Part shown: positions 45,473-58,140 of the stretch, one piece after another
Layout of the letters: each line of letters opens with the position of its first letter
How positions within the stretch are numbered: position 1 is the stretch's first letter
NCBI GenBank assembly: GCA_030645355.1
Contig: JAUSNJ010000081.1
Location: 1 to 64,000 of the forward strand
Length of the DNA stretch: 64,000 nucleotides
Reading direction: 5' to 3'
From: Rhodoferax sp.
GTDB lineage: Bacteria; Pseudomonadota; Gammaproteobacteria; Burkholderiales; Burkholderiaceae_C
Made by a program: the position numbers and the translations under genes
The notes under the pieces: model-generated
Seen by the model: the letters and a program-made list of their open reading frames with translations, nothing else
Told to the model about the DNA's origin: nothing
The model's database searches: none

Positions 45473-46837
45473 TCACAGGTTGTGCTGTACCGTGGGGGTG
45501 CGCAGGGTTACCAGTTCTTCCGCCGCCGTGGGGTGCACGGCCAGCGTGGCGTCAAACGCGCTTTTGGTCGCCTGCAACTGCATCGCCACGCCGACCAGCT
45601 GGGCCATCTCGCCGGTGTCCGGCCCGACACCGTGAAAGCCCAGCACGCGGTCGGTGTCGCGGTCCACCAGCAGCTTGAGCAGCATCTTGCCCGGGTGGCC
45701 CGACAGCGTGGCCTTCATCGGGCGAAACGTCGAGCGGTACACATCGAGGCGGGGGTGGCGTTCCAGCGCTCCCTGCTCGGTCAGTCCCACCACGCCGACC
45801 TCCGGCGTGGTGAACACGGCGGTGGGAATCAGCGTGTGGTCCACGCTGCGCGGCGTCTGGCCAAACACGGTGTCGGCAAAGGCGTGGCCCTCGCGGATGG
45901 CCATGGGCGTCAGGTTGACCCGGTTGGTCACGTCGCCCACGGCGTAGACGCCAGGCACGGTGGTCTGGCTGTAGTCATCCACGGGAATGGCGCCGTGGGC
46001 ATCGAGCGCAATGCCCACGGCTTCCAGGCCCAGACCGTGGGTATTGGGCATGCGGCCCAACGCCCGCAACACGCAATCGGCGGCGGTGATGTCGCCGTTG
46101 TCCAGTTCGACCCGTAGACCGTCGTCGGTCTGGGTGATGCCCGTGACGTGGCGGCCAAAATCCAGTTGCAGGCCACTGTGCACCAGGTCCTGCGCCAGGT
46201 GGGCGCGCACATCGTCGTCAAAGCCACGCAGGATTTGCGGTCCGCGCACCACCACGCGCACGCTGGCGCCCAGGCGCTGCAGCACACAGGCCAGCTCCAG
46301 CGCGATGTAGCCCGCGCCCTGCACCACCACCCGCTGGGGCAGCGCAGCCAGATCGAAGAAACCATTGGAATCAATCGAAAGCTCATGGCCCTTTATGCCT
46401 CCAGCCCTCGTCGGTATTGCTCCGGTCGCTATCAAAATGTGACTACCCCGCAGTTGGGTGCCGTCTGCCAGGGCGACGGTGCGGTGGTCTGTGAGATGCG
46501 CCCGCCCGGTGAAGATCTGCACACCGGCGGCCAGCAGGTTGCTGCGGTAGATGGCTTCCAGCCGCGCGACTTCGGTGTCGCGGTTGGCTTTGAGCCTGGC
46601 CCAGTCAAAGCGCGGGGACTCCAGTGTCCAGCCGTAGCCTGCCGCCTCGTCAAATTCCTGGGCAAAGCGGGAGGCATAGACCATCAGTTTCTTGGGCACG
46701 CAGCCACGGATGACACAGGTGCCGCCCAGCCGGTATTCCTCCACCAGTGCCACACGGGCACCGTGGCCGGCCGCGATTCGGGCCGCGCGCACACCGCCCG
46801 AACCACCACCCACCACCACCAGATCAAATTCAGACAT
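45473..46837 (-). CDS. gor: Glutathione-disulfide reductase
   Basis: A 454-residue FAD/NADPH enzyme reducing oxidised glutathione. FAD-binding GGGSGGVRAARIAAGHGA is followed by the redox disulfide in GGTCVIRGCVPKKLM. The dimer motif is HPTAAEELVTL at the C-terminus. Near residues 134-147 the sequence LIATGAIPTRAGG differs from the family's ATGGxPxxP and matches repeat copy G in DNA, suggesting that a piece of the repeat replaced it. It heads the ergothioneine operon, with the next start at or just after its stop. Confidence 0.94.
   Translation of the reverse strand: MSEFDLVVVGGGSGGVRAARIAAGHGARVALVEEYRLGGTCVIRGCVPKKLMVYASRFAQEFDEAAGYGWTLESPRFDWARLKANRDTEVARLEAIYRSNLLAAGVQIFTGRAHLTDHRTVALADGTQLRGSHILIATGAIPTRAGGIKGHELSIDSNGFFDLAALPQRVVVQGAGYIALELACVLQRLGASVRVVVRGPQILRGFDDDVRAHLAQDLVHSGLQLDFGRHVTGITQTDDGLRVELDNGDITAADCVLRALGRMPNTHGLGLEAVGIALDAHGAIPVDDYSQTTVPGVYAVGDVTNRVNLTPMAIREGHAFADTVFGQTPRSVDHTLIPTAVFTTPEVGVVGLTEQGALERHPRLDVYRSTFRPMKATLSGHPGKMLLKLLVDRDTDRVLGFHGVGPDTGEMAQLVGVAMQLQATKSAFDATLAVHPTAAEELVTLRTPTVQHNL
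46397..46435 (-). repeat. Dispersed repeat, copy G (partial), inside gor
   Basis: In minus orientation it reads TTTTGATAGC, then a 15-base core and CGACGAGGGCTGGAGGC, close to the end of copy A (CACGAGGGCTAGAGGC). It is read in the same frame as copies A, B and F, giving AIPTRAGG. Confidence 0.55.
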
Positions 46838-46947
46838 GGGACCCCTTTTTTATACCCGCCAAGCGCCGCTGACATCGGTCTGCGCAATGAAAGGTTAACG
46901 CCATACTGCCAGAATGTGCTGCATTGCCGTTGCACCAGGAGTAGTCG

Positions 46948-49857
<2,910 letters not shown>

Positions 49858-49876
49858 ATGGTCCGTGCGCCGGGCG

Positions 49877-51397
49877 TCAGGCCCGAGCTGCGACGCGGCT
49901 TGCGCGCTTGCGTGCAGGGGCCTTGACCGGTGCTGACTTGGCCGGCGCCACGGTCCCCAGCGCCTCGGGTGGCACCGGGGCCTGTGCGCGCGCCAGCTCC
50001 AGCAGCATGCGGTGTTCGGCCAGCAGCGCATCGGCCAGGTCGTTGACGTCCGGCACGGCACGCCGGCAGGCGATCAGACCGTAGTCCAGGCGGCCGTTGT
50101 AGCTCTGCACCGTGACGTTGAGCGCCATGCTGTGCGAGGGGATGGACACCGGGTAGTAGCTCACCACCTTGGCGCCGGCAAAGTACAACTGCACCGGAAT
50201 GCCGGCCACGTTGGAGATGATCAGATTGGCCAGCGGCGGCATGACATTGGCCAGGCGCGAGCGGCTGAACAGCGAGGCCAGTGCCGACATCAACCACGGC
50301 GCTGCCGGCAGCGGAAAGTCGGTTGGAATGGCGGCCTTGAAGCGGCCCATCATCTCCTTGGTGGTGGCCGAGGCGGCGTGGATTTTGCGGATGCGCTCCA
50401 ACGGGTCTTTGATGTCGGTGGCCAGCCCCATGGTGACCATGCTGACCTGGTTGTTGTTGGAGGTGTCGCCTTCCGCACGCAGGCTCACCGGCACCGCCGC
50501 CACCAGGGGTTTGGCTGGCAGGTCGCCGTTTTCCTTCAGGTAGGTGCGTAGCGCGCCGGCGGTGGTGGCCATGACCACATCATTGAGCGACACGCCCAGC
50601 AGCTTGGCAATCAGCTTGACCTCGGCCAGCGGCACGGTGCGCCCGGCAAAGGTGCGCTGGTTGGTGATGGCGACGTTCAGCGGCGTGCGTGGCGCAAACA
50701 GCGTCAGGCCCTTGGGCAGCGACCAGTCACGCTTGCCGTGCGCGTCCTTCTCGGGGATCAATGCACTCTTTGCCGAGCGCAGCACCAGCGGCAAGGACTT
50801 CACCAGACCCACCGACTGGGCCACCGTGTTGCGCACGGCGGCGCCCAGCAGTTCTGCCACGCCCAGTTGGTAGTGGTGGCGCCGCCCGCGTGGACGGGGC
50901 GGCTTGATGACACGACCGGTGGCCTCCAGGTCAAACAGGGCCTTGGCCACGGCCACGCCGGCCTGGCCGTCCAGCCCGGCATGGTGGGCCTTGATGTAGA
51001 GGGCCACCTGGCCGCTCTTCAGGCCGTCAATCACAAACAGCTCCCACAGCGGACGGCTGCGGTCCAACAGGCTGGAGTGCAGCCGGGCCACGTACTGCTG
51101 CAACTGGCGGTTGGTGCCGGGCTTGGGTAGGGTGACATGGCGGATGTGGTAGTCCAGGTCGATGTCCTCGTCCTCCACCCACACCGGGTTGGAAATATCG
51201 AGCGGCATCAGCGCCAGCTTGCGGGTAAAGACCTCGGCCAGATGCAGGCGCTGCGCCAGCATGGCCTTAGTGTCTTCAAAGAAATCGCCGGTATAACCTT
51301 CCGGCAAATCGAGCACGTTGAGCGAGCCGATATGCATGGGCATTTCGGGCGACTCCAGGTGCAAAAACGCCGAATCCACGCCGCTGAGATGTTTCAT
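49877..51397 (-). CDS. Wax ester synthase / diacylglycerol acyltransferase
   Basis: A 506-residue acyltransferase of the WS/DGAT family, with the active-site motif HHAGLDG and the later NNNQVSMVTMGLAT and VAGIPVQLYFAGA segments. It would make storage lipid (wax esters or triacylglycerol). The start MKHLSGVDSAFLHLESPEM is the family's normal beginning; the upstream extension has no protein character. The C-terminal tail is rich in Ala, Lys and Pro. It is convergent with acnA. Confidence 0.93.
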   Translation of the reverse strand: MKHLSGVDSAFLHLESPEMPMHIGSLNVLDLPEGYTGDFFEDTKAMLAQRLHLAEVFTRKLALMPLDISNPVWVEDEDIDLDYHIRHVTLPKPGTNRQLQQYVARLHSSLLDRSRPLWELFVIDGLKSGQVALYIKAHHAGLDGQAGVAVAKALFDLEATGRVIKPPRPRGRRHHYQLGVAELLGAAVRNTVAQSVGLVKSLPLVLRSAKSALIPEKDAHGKRDWSLPKGLTLFAPRTPLNVAITNQRTFAGRTVPLAEVKLIAKLLGVSLNDVVMATTAGALRTYLKENGDLPAKPLVAAVPVSLRAEGDTSNNNQVSMVTMGLATDIKDPLERIRKIHAASATTKEMMGRFKAAIPTDFPLPAAPWLMSALASLFSRSRLANVMPPLANLIISNVAGIPVQLYFAGAKVVSYYPVSIPSHSMALNVTVQSYNGRLDYGLIACRRAVPDVNDLADALLAEHRMLLELARAQAPVPPEALGTVAPAKSAPVKAPARKRASRVAARA

Positions 51398-51579
51398 GCC
51401 CGAGGTCCTTTTTGCAAAAGTATTGGATACGGCGAAGACGATAGCAGCACCCCGGCGCCCGCGCAATAACGCGGGTGACAAGCGGCTGGCAGTGCGTTTT
51501 GGTCCTGACGCCAGCACGGATTTCCCTCCAACGCAATAATGTGCCTTCCCCCATCTTTAACAACCCAGGAGATCTACAA

Positions 51580-52251
51580 ATGAAACAGTTCCCACGTTCT
51601 GCGGTCGGCGTTCTTCTCTCCATTGCGGCGGTTGGTGCCGCGCTGACGCCCGCGGCGCAGGCCCAGCCCGCCGGCATGTCGTTTTTTGTGACCAGCGCCG
51701 GCAAGGGCAATGGTGCGGATCTGGGGGGGCTGGCGGGTGCCGATGCGCACTGTGCGGCGCTGGCCAAGGCGGCCGGTGCGACGCACACAGGGTGGCGCGC
51801 CTACCTGAGCACCACCAAGACGGCGACCGAACCTGGCGTCAACGCACGCGACCGCATCGGCAAGGGGCCATGGCAAAACGTCAAGGGCGTCGTAGTGGCG
51901 AAAGGTGTTGACGACCTGCATTCCGATTCAACCAACGTCACCAAGCTCACGGCCCTGACCGAAAAGGGCGATCCGGTCAGCGGCCGGGGCGACACGGTCA
52001 ACACCCATGACATGCTGACCGGTTCAGACCCGGCTGGCCGGTACTCCACGGCCGGCGGTGACACCACCTGCGGCAACTGGACCAAGAGCGGGGAAGGCTC
52101 GGCCATCGTCGGCCACCATGACCGTATGGGTATCGGCGAAGCCTGGGATGCGAAGTCGTGGAACTCATCCCATGGCTCGCGCGGCTGTAGCCAGGACAAT
52201 CTGAAGGGCTCCGGCGGGGCGGGTCTGTTCTATTGCTTCGCGGCCAACTGA
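51580..52251 (+). CDS. Secreted lectin-like protein
   Basis: A 223-residue exported protein. A signal peptide ends in AQAQP; the mature part reads [21 protein letters not shown], then [14 protein letters not shown] and, near the end, [16 protein letters not shown]. Database relatives are often called lectins; the core resembles a C-type-lectin or endostatin-like fold with conserved cysteines. No ligand is known. It has a good AGGAG. It lies 35 bases before the response regulator gene, in the same direction. Confidence 0.7.
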   Translation: MKQFPRSAVGVLLSIAAVGAALTPAAQAQPAGMSFFVTSAGKGNGADLGGLAGADAHCAALAKAAGATHTGWRAYLSTTKTATEPGVNARDRIGKGPWQNVKGVVVAKGVDDLHSDSTNVTKLTALTEKGDPVSGRGDTVNTHDMLTGSDPAGRYSTAGGDTTCGNWTKSGEGSAIVGHHDRMGIGEAWDAKSWNSSHGSRGCSQDNLKGSGGAGLFYCFAAN

Positions 52252-52286
52252 CGGGCGGCTGCGTACCCGGTGTCACCCGCAGCTCC

Positions 52287-52967
52287 ATGAAGATCCTGAT
52301 TGTTGAGGACGAACACAAGACCGGCGACTACCTGCGCCAGGGCTTGGCCGAATCAGGCTTTTTAACGGAGCTGGCCAGCAATGGCATGGATGGCCTGCAC
52401 CAGGCGCTGACGGGTGACTTCGATTTGCTGGTGCTCGATGTGATGCTGCCCGGGCTCGACGGCTGGCAGGTGCTGGAGCGCTTGCGCCAGGGCGGCAAGC
52501 AGATGCCGGTGCTGTTCCTGACCGCGCGCGACCAGATCGAGGACCGGGTTAAGGGCCTGGAGCTGGGGGCCGACGATTACCTGGTCAAACCCTTTGCCTT
52601 TTCGGAGCTGCTGGCGCGGGTGCGCACGCTGTTGCGCCGGGGCAAAGGCAGCATAGCGCCCACTGTGCTGCGTGCCGCCGACCTGGAACTGGATCTGCTG
52701 CGCCGGCGCGTTACCCGCGCCGGCAGCCGCATCGACCTGACCGCCAAGGAGTTCGCGCTGCTGGAACTGCTGCTGCGCCGCCAGGGCGAGGTGTTGCCGC
52801 GCTCCATGATTGCGTCGCAGGTGTGGGACATGAACTTTGACAGCGACACCAATGTCATCGATGTAGCCATCCGCCGCCTGCGCGCCAAGGTCGACGACCC
52901 GTTTACGCCGCGGCTGATCCGCACCGCGCGTGGTATGGGTTACGTGCTGGAAGTGCCCGGGGCCTAA
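52287..52967 (+). CDS. OmpR-family response regulator (CusR/QseB type)
   Basis: A 226-residue regulator. The receiver has the acidic pocket EDE, the phosphorylated Asp in [12 protein letters not shown] and the K in [10 protein letters not shown]. The C-terminal winged helix ends in [11 protein letters not shown]. It resembles regulators of copper or other metal responses. Its kinase is at 53761, but between them a binding-protein gene runs on the opposite strand, overlapping this gene's end by four bases. Confidence 0.9.
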   Translation: MKILIVEDEHKTGDYLRQGLAESGFLTELASNGMDGLHQALTGDFDLLVLDVMLPGLDGWQVLERLRQGGKQMPVLFLTARDQIEDRVKGLELGADDYLVKPFAFSELLARVRTLLRRGKGSIAPTVLRAADLELDLLRRRVTRAGSRIDLTAKEFALLELLLRRQGEVLPRSMIASQVWDMNFDSDTNVIDVAIRRLRAKVDDPFTPRLIRTARGMGYVLEVPGA

Positions 52968-53719
52968 CGCCAGCGGGCCTCGATGCGGGCATATTCCCCC
53001 GATTTGCGCAACTTGGTCAGCCCCTGGTCGAACTGCGACACGATGCGCTCGATGCCGGGGAAGGTGGGGGAGAAGGAGATGTAGAGATTGGGCTCCACCA
53101 GTACACCGTGCAGTGCATAGCCCTTGCCCAGTTCGGGGTTGGCTTTGGCGACGGCGTCGGCCACGCGGTCAAACACCAGCGCATAGTCCACACGCCCGGC
53201 CACCAGTTTGCGCAACGACGACAGATCCGACGGGGCGACGTCACGCTGCATGGTGGCATCGCCGTCAAACGCCGCGCCATAGTCATAGCCGTGGGTGGTG
53301 CCAACGCGTTTGCCGCGCAGGCTTTCCAAGTTCAAGTTCTTGCGGGTCATGCCGGCTTCATTACGGCCGTAAATGCCTATGCGTGCACTGAACAACGGCT
53401 GCTGGTGCCAGCGGTATTTGCCCTCCAGGATGGGGTCGCGCAAGGTGTCAAAACAACCCGCCAGAGCACAGCGGTCCACCTCTTTCATGCAGCGCGCGTA
53501 GGGCAAAGGCACCAGTTCCACTTCTACGCCAGCGGCCTCCCACGCCGCACGCACCAGGTCGACGGCAAAGCCCACTGGCTTGCCGTTGATAGAAGAGGAA
53601 TACGGGCTCCAGTCATCTTCGGCCCCGATGCGAATGCGCTCACCGGCGAAGGCGCCGGCGCAGCACAGGATCAGCCCCCACAGCCCCCCGCGCATTGCAC
53701 GTAAACCGCTACCTGACAT
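52964..53719 (-). CDS. Periplasmic solute-binding protein, family 3 type, between regulator and kinase
   Basis: A 251-residue exported protein. The signal ends in AFAGE; then [20 protein letters not shown], a typical type 3 binding-protein start, with [16 protein letters not shown]. No transporter subunits are near. It occupies the place between a response regulator and its kinase on the other strand, with 41 bases between its start and the kinase start. It may supply a ligand signal to the kinase, or simply be an insertion; the sequence cannot tell. Confidence 0.78.
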   Translation of the reverse strand: MSGSGLRAMRGGLWGLILCCAGAFAGERIRIGAEDDWSPYSSSINGKPVGFAVDLVRAAWEAAGVEVELVPLPYARCMKEVDRCALAGCFDTLRDPILEGKYRWHQQPLFSARIGIYGRNEAGMTRKNLNLESLRGKRVGTTHGYDYGAAFDGDATMQRDVAPSDLSSLRKLVAGRVDYALVFDRVADAVAKANPELGKGYALHGVLVEPNLYISFSPTFPGIERIVSQFDQGLTKLRKSGEYARIEARWR

Positions 53720-53760
53720 GGTGTCCTTTCAAACCAGCCAATACACTACCACAGCACACC

Positions 53761-55185
53761 ATGAACGCAGCTCCCGTGATCCGTCCGAAATTGCGCCTGT
53801 CGTTAACGGCACGGCTAACGCTGCTGTTCGCGATCGGCGCTAGCGTGGTGCTGCTGGGACTGGGCTGGCTGATCAGCCAGTCCATTGAGCGCCACTTTGA
53901 AGAGCTGGACCGCGAGGCCCTGCAGCACAAGTTGATGCTGGCGCACCACGCCATTGCACGGGTCACGTCCACTACAGAGTTGGCCAGCCTGCCATCGCTG
54001 TTGAGCGATGCCGCCACCGGCCACCATGATTTGCTTATACAAATCACCGGCGCCAACGGGCAAACCGTCTTGGCGCCCCCCAATGGCGAGTTTTCCGGCG
54101 ATTGGCGCCCAACCGGTCTGGCGGCCGATGGCGCGCAATTGCTGCACTGGTCCCATGGCGGCCGCCGCTTCCGGGGCCTGGTGTCGGCCATGTCGACCGG
54201 CATCCCTGGTGCGCCGCCACTGCAGGTCGCGGTGGCCCTGGATACTGCGCACCACGAGGTCTTCATGGATGCGTTGCGCCAGACGCTGTGGCTGTTTGTG
54301 GCCGGTGCCGCCGTGGTCACGGGCTTGCTCGGCTGGTTTGCCGCCATGCGAGGCCTGGCGCCGCTCAAGGCCATGCGTGCGCGCGCCGCGCTGGTGAACG
54401 CCCATACGCTGGATCAACGGCTGCCTACTGACGCGGTGCCCACCGAACTGGCCGCGCTGGCCACCACGCTCAACGAGATGCTGGAACGGCTGGAGGATGC
54501 CTTTCGGCGGCTGTCGGACTTCTCATCCGACATTGCCCATGAGCTGCGTACACCGGTGAGCAATCTGATGACGCAGACCCAGGTCTCCCTGTCGCGCGAC
54601 CGCGATGCGGCCGGCTACCGGGACATTCTGGAATCCAACGCCGAGGAGTTCGAGCGACTGGCCCGCATGATTGCGGACATGCTGTTTCTGGCCAAGGCCG
54701 ACCACGCGCAAGCCGCCGCCCAGACCCTGGTCCAGCGCGAGCGGATCGATCTGCAGCGGCAGGTAGTTGAACTCTTCGAGTTCTATGAGGCGCTGGCCGA
54801 CGAGAAAGGTGTTCGCCTGGAGTTAATCGGGCAGGCCACTGCGATGGGCGACCGCCTGATGCTGCGCCGTGCGCTGAGCAACCTGTTGTCAAACGCCTTG
54901 CGCTATACCGCGCCGGGTGGGGTCGTGCAGGTGCGTTTGGACATGCAGGCCGGACGGGCCTCGCTGGCGGTTGACAATCCTGGTGCCACCATTGCGCCCG
55001 AACACTTGGCGCATGTTTTTGAACGTTTCTACCGCGCCGACGCTTCGCGCCAAAGCGCCACCGGCGAAGGCACCGGCCTGGGGCTGGCCATCACGCAGGC
55101 TATTGTGCTGGCCCATGGTGGCCACATCGCGGCCACTTCGGCGGATGGACACACCTGCTTCACCGTGGAATTGCCAGGCGTCTGA
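53761..55185 (+). CDS. Sensor histidine kinase of CusS/heavy-metal type
   Basis: A 474-residue membrane kinase with two transmembrane helices (about 20-40 and 175-195) around a periplasmic domain, then HAMP, the phospho-His in DFSSDIAHELRTPVSNLM, and ATPase motifs NLLSNALRYT and TGLGLAITQAIV. It pairs by family with the response regulator at 52287 although separated by an antisense gene. The signal may be metal or another envelope stress. Confidence 0.88.
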   Translation: MNAAPVIRPKLRLSLTARLTLLFAIGASVVLLGLGWLISQSIERHFEELDREALQHKLMLAHHAIARVTSTTELASLPSLLSDAATGHHDLLIQITGANGQTVLAPPNGEFSGDWRPTGLAADGAQLLHWSHGGRRFRGLVSAMSTGIPGAPPLQVAVALDTAHHEVFMDALRQTLWLFVAGAAVVTGLLGWFAAMRGLAPLKAMRARAALVNAHTLDQRLPTDAVPTELAALATTLNEMLERLEDAFRRLSDFSSDIAHELRTPVSNLMTQTQVSLSRDRDAAGYRDILESNAEEFERLARMIADMLFLAKADHAQAAAQTLVQRERIDLQRQVVELFEFYEALADEKGVRLELIGQATAMGDRLMLRRALSNLLSNALRYTAPGGVVQVRLDMQAGRASLAVDNPGATIAPEHLAHVFERFYRADASRQSATGEGTGLGLAITQAIVLAHGGHIAATSADGHTCFTVELPGV

Positions 55186-55275
55186 AAGCGTTTCAAAGTG
55201 TAAGCGCAAACCTGCAATGGGTTCCCGGGTGGTCCTGTGGGGTACCATTCGCCCGCATTTTTAAGGAACACATCC

Positions 55276-56106
55276 ATGGCTTTGTCAGTTTTCTACTCCC
55301 CGGTTTCGTCGCGCGCTTTGGCAATCGGTGTCTGCGTGGTGTCAGCCATTGCTGGCCTGCCGGGGTGCGGCAAGCAGGGCACTGAACTGGGCGGCGGCAG
55401 TTCCGAAGTCACGGGCTCGGCAGGTCCGGTAGGCGCCAAAGGCGAGAACAAGTCGCTGGTGAAATGCGATGCACCCATCGCAACCCTGGCACTGGCCGAA
55501 AACCCCAATGGCTACACCATGAGCAGTAGCTACAACCTGCCCAGTTCACCGGTACCACTGGTGCGCCTCTTGGCACAACAGAGTGGTTGCTTTCGCGTGG
55601 TGGACCGCGCCGCCGGGTTGCGCGGTACTGTTCAGGAGCAGCAGCTCAAGGAAAGCGGCGTGCTGCGCAAACAGGGCAATACAGTCGAAAAAGGCAAGGG
55701 ATACGAGGCGCAGTACACATTGACGCCCAATCTGACCTTCAGTGAGCAAGACGCGGGCCGCAGCCTGGGCGGCGTGCTGGCGCACATACCCGTGGTGCGT
55801 GACCTGGGCGCATTGATCGGTGTCGTGGAACAGATCAAGTTCAAGGAAGCACAGGTCGCGCTGCTGTTGACCGACAACGAGACCACGGAGCAAGTATCAG
55901 CCGCCACCGGGTCCGCCCGAACGACGGACTTGGGGCTTGGCGGCTTGGCGTTTGGAGGTATGGGGGGTGCAGGCGGCGTGGGCTGGAGCAATACCAACGA
56001 GGGCAAGGTCATCGCCGCCGCATTTCTGGATGCACACAACAAGCTGGTGGTGCAGGCCCGTGGATTGCAGGCCAAGGAATTGCCACCGCCGGTGGCAATC
56101 CGATAA
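55276..56106 (+). CDS. CsgG-like lipoprotein, second copy
   Basis: A 276-residue lipoprotein, lipobox LPGC near residue 30, followed by a Gly/Ser linker. The alpha/beta domain has VRLLAQQSGCFRVVDRAAGL and YTLTPNLTFSEQDAG and ends with AAFLDAHNKLVVQARG, a CsgG-type pattern. It is only distantly like the lipoprotein at 23960. No curli genes adjoin. AAGGAA precedes the ATG. Confidence 0.7.
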   Translation: MALSVFYSPVSSRALAIGVCVVSAIAGLPGCGKQGTELGGGSSEVTGSAGPVGAKGENKSLVKCDAPIATLALAENPNGYTMSSSYNLPSSPVPLVRLLAQQSGCFRVVDRAAGLRGTVQEQQLKESGVLRKQGNTVEKGKGYEAQYTLTPNLTFSEQDAGRSLGGVLAHIPVVRDLGALIGVVEQIKFKEAQVALLLTDNETTEQVSAATGSARTTDLGLGGLAFGGMGGAGGVGWSNTNEGKVIAAAFLDAHNKLVVQARGLQAKELPPPVAIR

Positions 56107-56123
56107 CTCCGCAGCGTTCGTCG

Positions 56124-56981
56124 TTAAGGGTAAACGCCTGTTAGGGTTGCTTTGCCCAGGATGTAAGGCTTGAAGTCAACTTCAAATCTGGCCCGGTTGT
56201 ACTCGGGCACGCCAGTGAGGAATGGCATCTCGGCCGACAACGCGTAAACCGTCAACTTGTAGGTGTGCCCGGAAGCTGAGTTCGGACCCAGATATCCAAC
56301 CGAACCGGTGTAGTTGGAACCGTAGATGGTGCCTTGCTGAAGCAAGAGGTTTTCACCCTCGGTGATCAGAATCTTCGCGACCGGGAGGTTGAATACACCC
56401 CAATGGCGGCATGCTCCCAGACCGGGTTGGCACGACCCCGTTTCATCATCCATCACGATGGCAAATCGCTTGGTCGCGGTTGGAACGTTTCCGATGCTCA
56501 ACGGGGTGGACAGGTTGCTACCACCCACGCCTGTCGCTGCCTGCCGGAGAGGGATCGAACCGCCGTCTGCATACGATGTTTGGGCCAGGCTGAGATTGGT
56601 GTTGCTCGCATTGATAGTTGCGATGGCGACCGGGCTGCTCACCTTGCCGTCGTTCACTGTCAGACCTATGAGGTAGATGCCAGCACTGTCCGGGATGAAA
56701 GTAGCCACTTTTGCCGTTGAAGTGGCCAATATTGCCTGCGCTCCGGGTGGCGCAGAAACAACAGACCAGCTATAAGTGAGCGGATTTCCGTCGGCATCAG
56801 AGCTCTTGCCGCTATCCAGGGTAACGGTGGTGCCAACCAAAACATTTTGCTGGGCACCCGCATCCGCAACCGGCGTGGCATTGCAGGCATTGACATTGGC
56901 AGAGCAATCTCGACCAGATCCTCCTCCTCCGCAGCCCACAAGAACAAGCGCAATCAATCCAGAACAGAGAAGAGCTTTCAT
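56124..56981 (-). CDS. Lipoprotein with PKD domain and PEBP (YbhB-like) domain
   Basis: A 285-residue lipoprotein (lipobox LVGC at about 13-16). Residues about 38-120 are a PKD/immunoglobulin-like domain (VTLDSGKSSDADGNPLTYSW). Residues about 130-285 look like the YbhB/YbcL phosphatidylethanolamine-binding fold (IGNVPTATKRFAIVMDDETG, HWGVFNLPV, GPNSASGHTYKLTVYAL). This pairing is not one I know. The PEBP ligand is unknown. The start MKALLCSGLIAL is set by the lipoprotein signal. Confidence 0.75.
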   Translation of the reverse strand: MKALLCSGLIALVLVGCGGGGSGRDCSANVNACNATPVADAGAQQNVLVGTTVTLDSGKSSDADGNPLTYSWSVVSAPPGAQAILATSTAKVATFIPDSAGIYLIGLTVNDGKVSSPVAIATINASNTNLSLAQTSYADGGSIPLRQAATGVGGSNLSTPLSIGNVPTATKRFAIVMDDETGSCQPGLGACRHWGVFNLPVAKILITEGENLLLQQGTIYGSNYTGSVGYLGPNSASGHTYKLTVYALSAEMPFLTGVPEYNRARFEVDFKPYILGKATLTGVYP

Positions 56982-57196
56982 TTTGACATCCCGTGTTAAT
57001 AACTCCGCAATTGTGCATGACTGGCCGCCCCGATTCAACAACAGCTTGTTCTCAAGACTGGAGAGTGCCCTGTCTTGTGCCCTGCTCAAACCCTGTTTCA
57101 ATCGATCGATTCGTTTGACCTGCGGCAAATTCCCATACCAGACCGGGTTTACCATGACCGCGTACACAACATTCTGCAATTGGAGTTATTGAAATC

Positions 57197-58045
57197 ATGA
57201 ACATCACTACGGTCGGCATCATCGGCGCAGGCACCATGGGCAACGGCATTGCGCAGATCTGCGCCACCTCGGGCATTCACGTGGTGATGGTCGACATTTC
57301 AGAGGCGGCCGTGGCCAAGGGCATTGCGACCTTGGCCGGCAGCCTGGAGCGCTTGATCAAAAAGGAAAAGATCAGCGTCGCCGACCGCGACGCCGCCCTG
57401 GCGCGCATCAAGGGCAGCACCAACTATGACGATCTGAAGGCATCTCAATTGGTCATCGAAGCTGCTACCGAGAACCACGACCTGAAGGTCAAGATCCTCA
57501 AACAGATTGACGCCATCGTGCCAGCCGACGTCATCATCGCATCCAACACCTCGTCGATCTCCATCACCAAGCTGGCCGCCATGACCAGCCGGCCCGACCG
57601 TTTTATTGGCATGCACTTCTTCAACCCGGTGCCGATGATGGCGCTGGTAGAGATCATTCGCGGCCTGCAGACCAGCGACGCCACGCACGCGGCCGTGCAG
57701 TCCATGGCCAAAGCCCTGGGCAAGACGCCCGTCACGGTGAAGAATTCCCCCGGCTTCGTCGTCAACCGCATCCTGGTGCCCATGATCAACGAGGCCTTCT
57801 TCGTGCTGTATGAAGGCCTGGCCACGCCCGAAGACATCGACGCAGGCATGAAGCTGGGCTGCAACCAGCCCATCGGCCCGCTGGCATTGGCCGACATGGT
57901 GGGCCTGGACGTCTGCCTGGCCGTGATGGAGGTCTACCTGGCCGAGTTCGGCGACAGCAAATACCGCCCCTGCCCGTTGCTGCGCGAAATGGTGGCTGCG
58001 GGGCGGCTGGGGCGCAAGACCGGGCGCGGGGTGTACCAGTACTGA
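57197..58045 (+). CDS. 3-hydroxybutyryl-CoA dehydrogenase
   Basis: A 282-residue NAD(P)-dependent enzyme. The N-terminal Rossmann motif VGIIGAGTMGNGIAQICATSG is followed by the catalytic His in RFIGMHFFNPVPMM and the C-terminal GLDVCLAVMEVY. It acts in butanoate or polyhydroxyalkanoate metabolism or as a paaH-type step. No other pathway genes adjoin. A GGAG precedes the ATG. Confidence 0.93.
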   Translation: MNITTVGIIGAGTMGNGIAQICATSGIHVVMVDISEAAVAKGIATLAGSLERLIKKEKISVADRDAALARIKGSTNYDDLKASQLVIEAATENHDLKVKILKQIDAIVPADVIIASNTSSISITKLAAMTSRPDRFIGMHFFNPVPMMALVEIIRGLQTSDATHAAVQSMAKALGKTPVTVKNSPGFVVNRILVPMINEAFFVLYEGLATPEDIDAGMKLGCNQPIGPLALADMVGLDVCLAVMEVYLAEFGDSKYRPCPLLREMVAAGRLGRKTGRGVYQY

Positions 58046-58140
58046 TGTGGGGCGTGACGATTTGATACCCATGCTGACAGGCTGGAGATTCCCCTTTGGT
58101 TCGATAATTGCTTGCCCCTTGGTACCCAAGAGAGCAGGCA

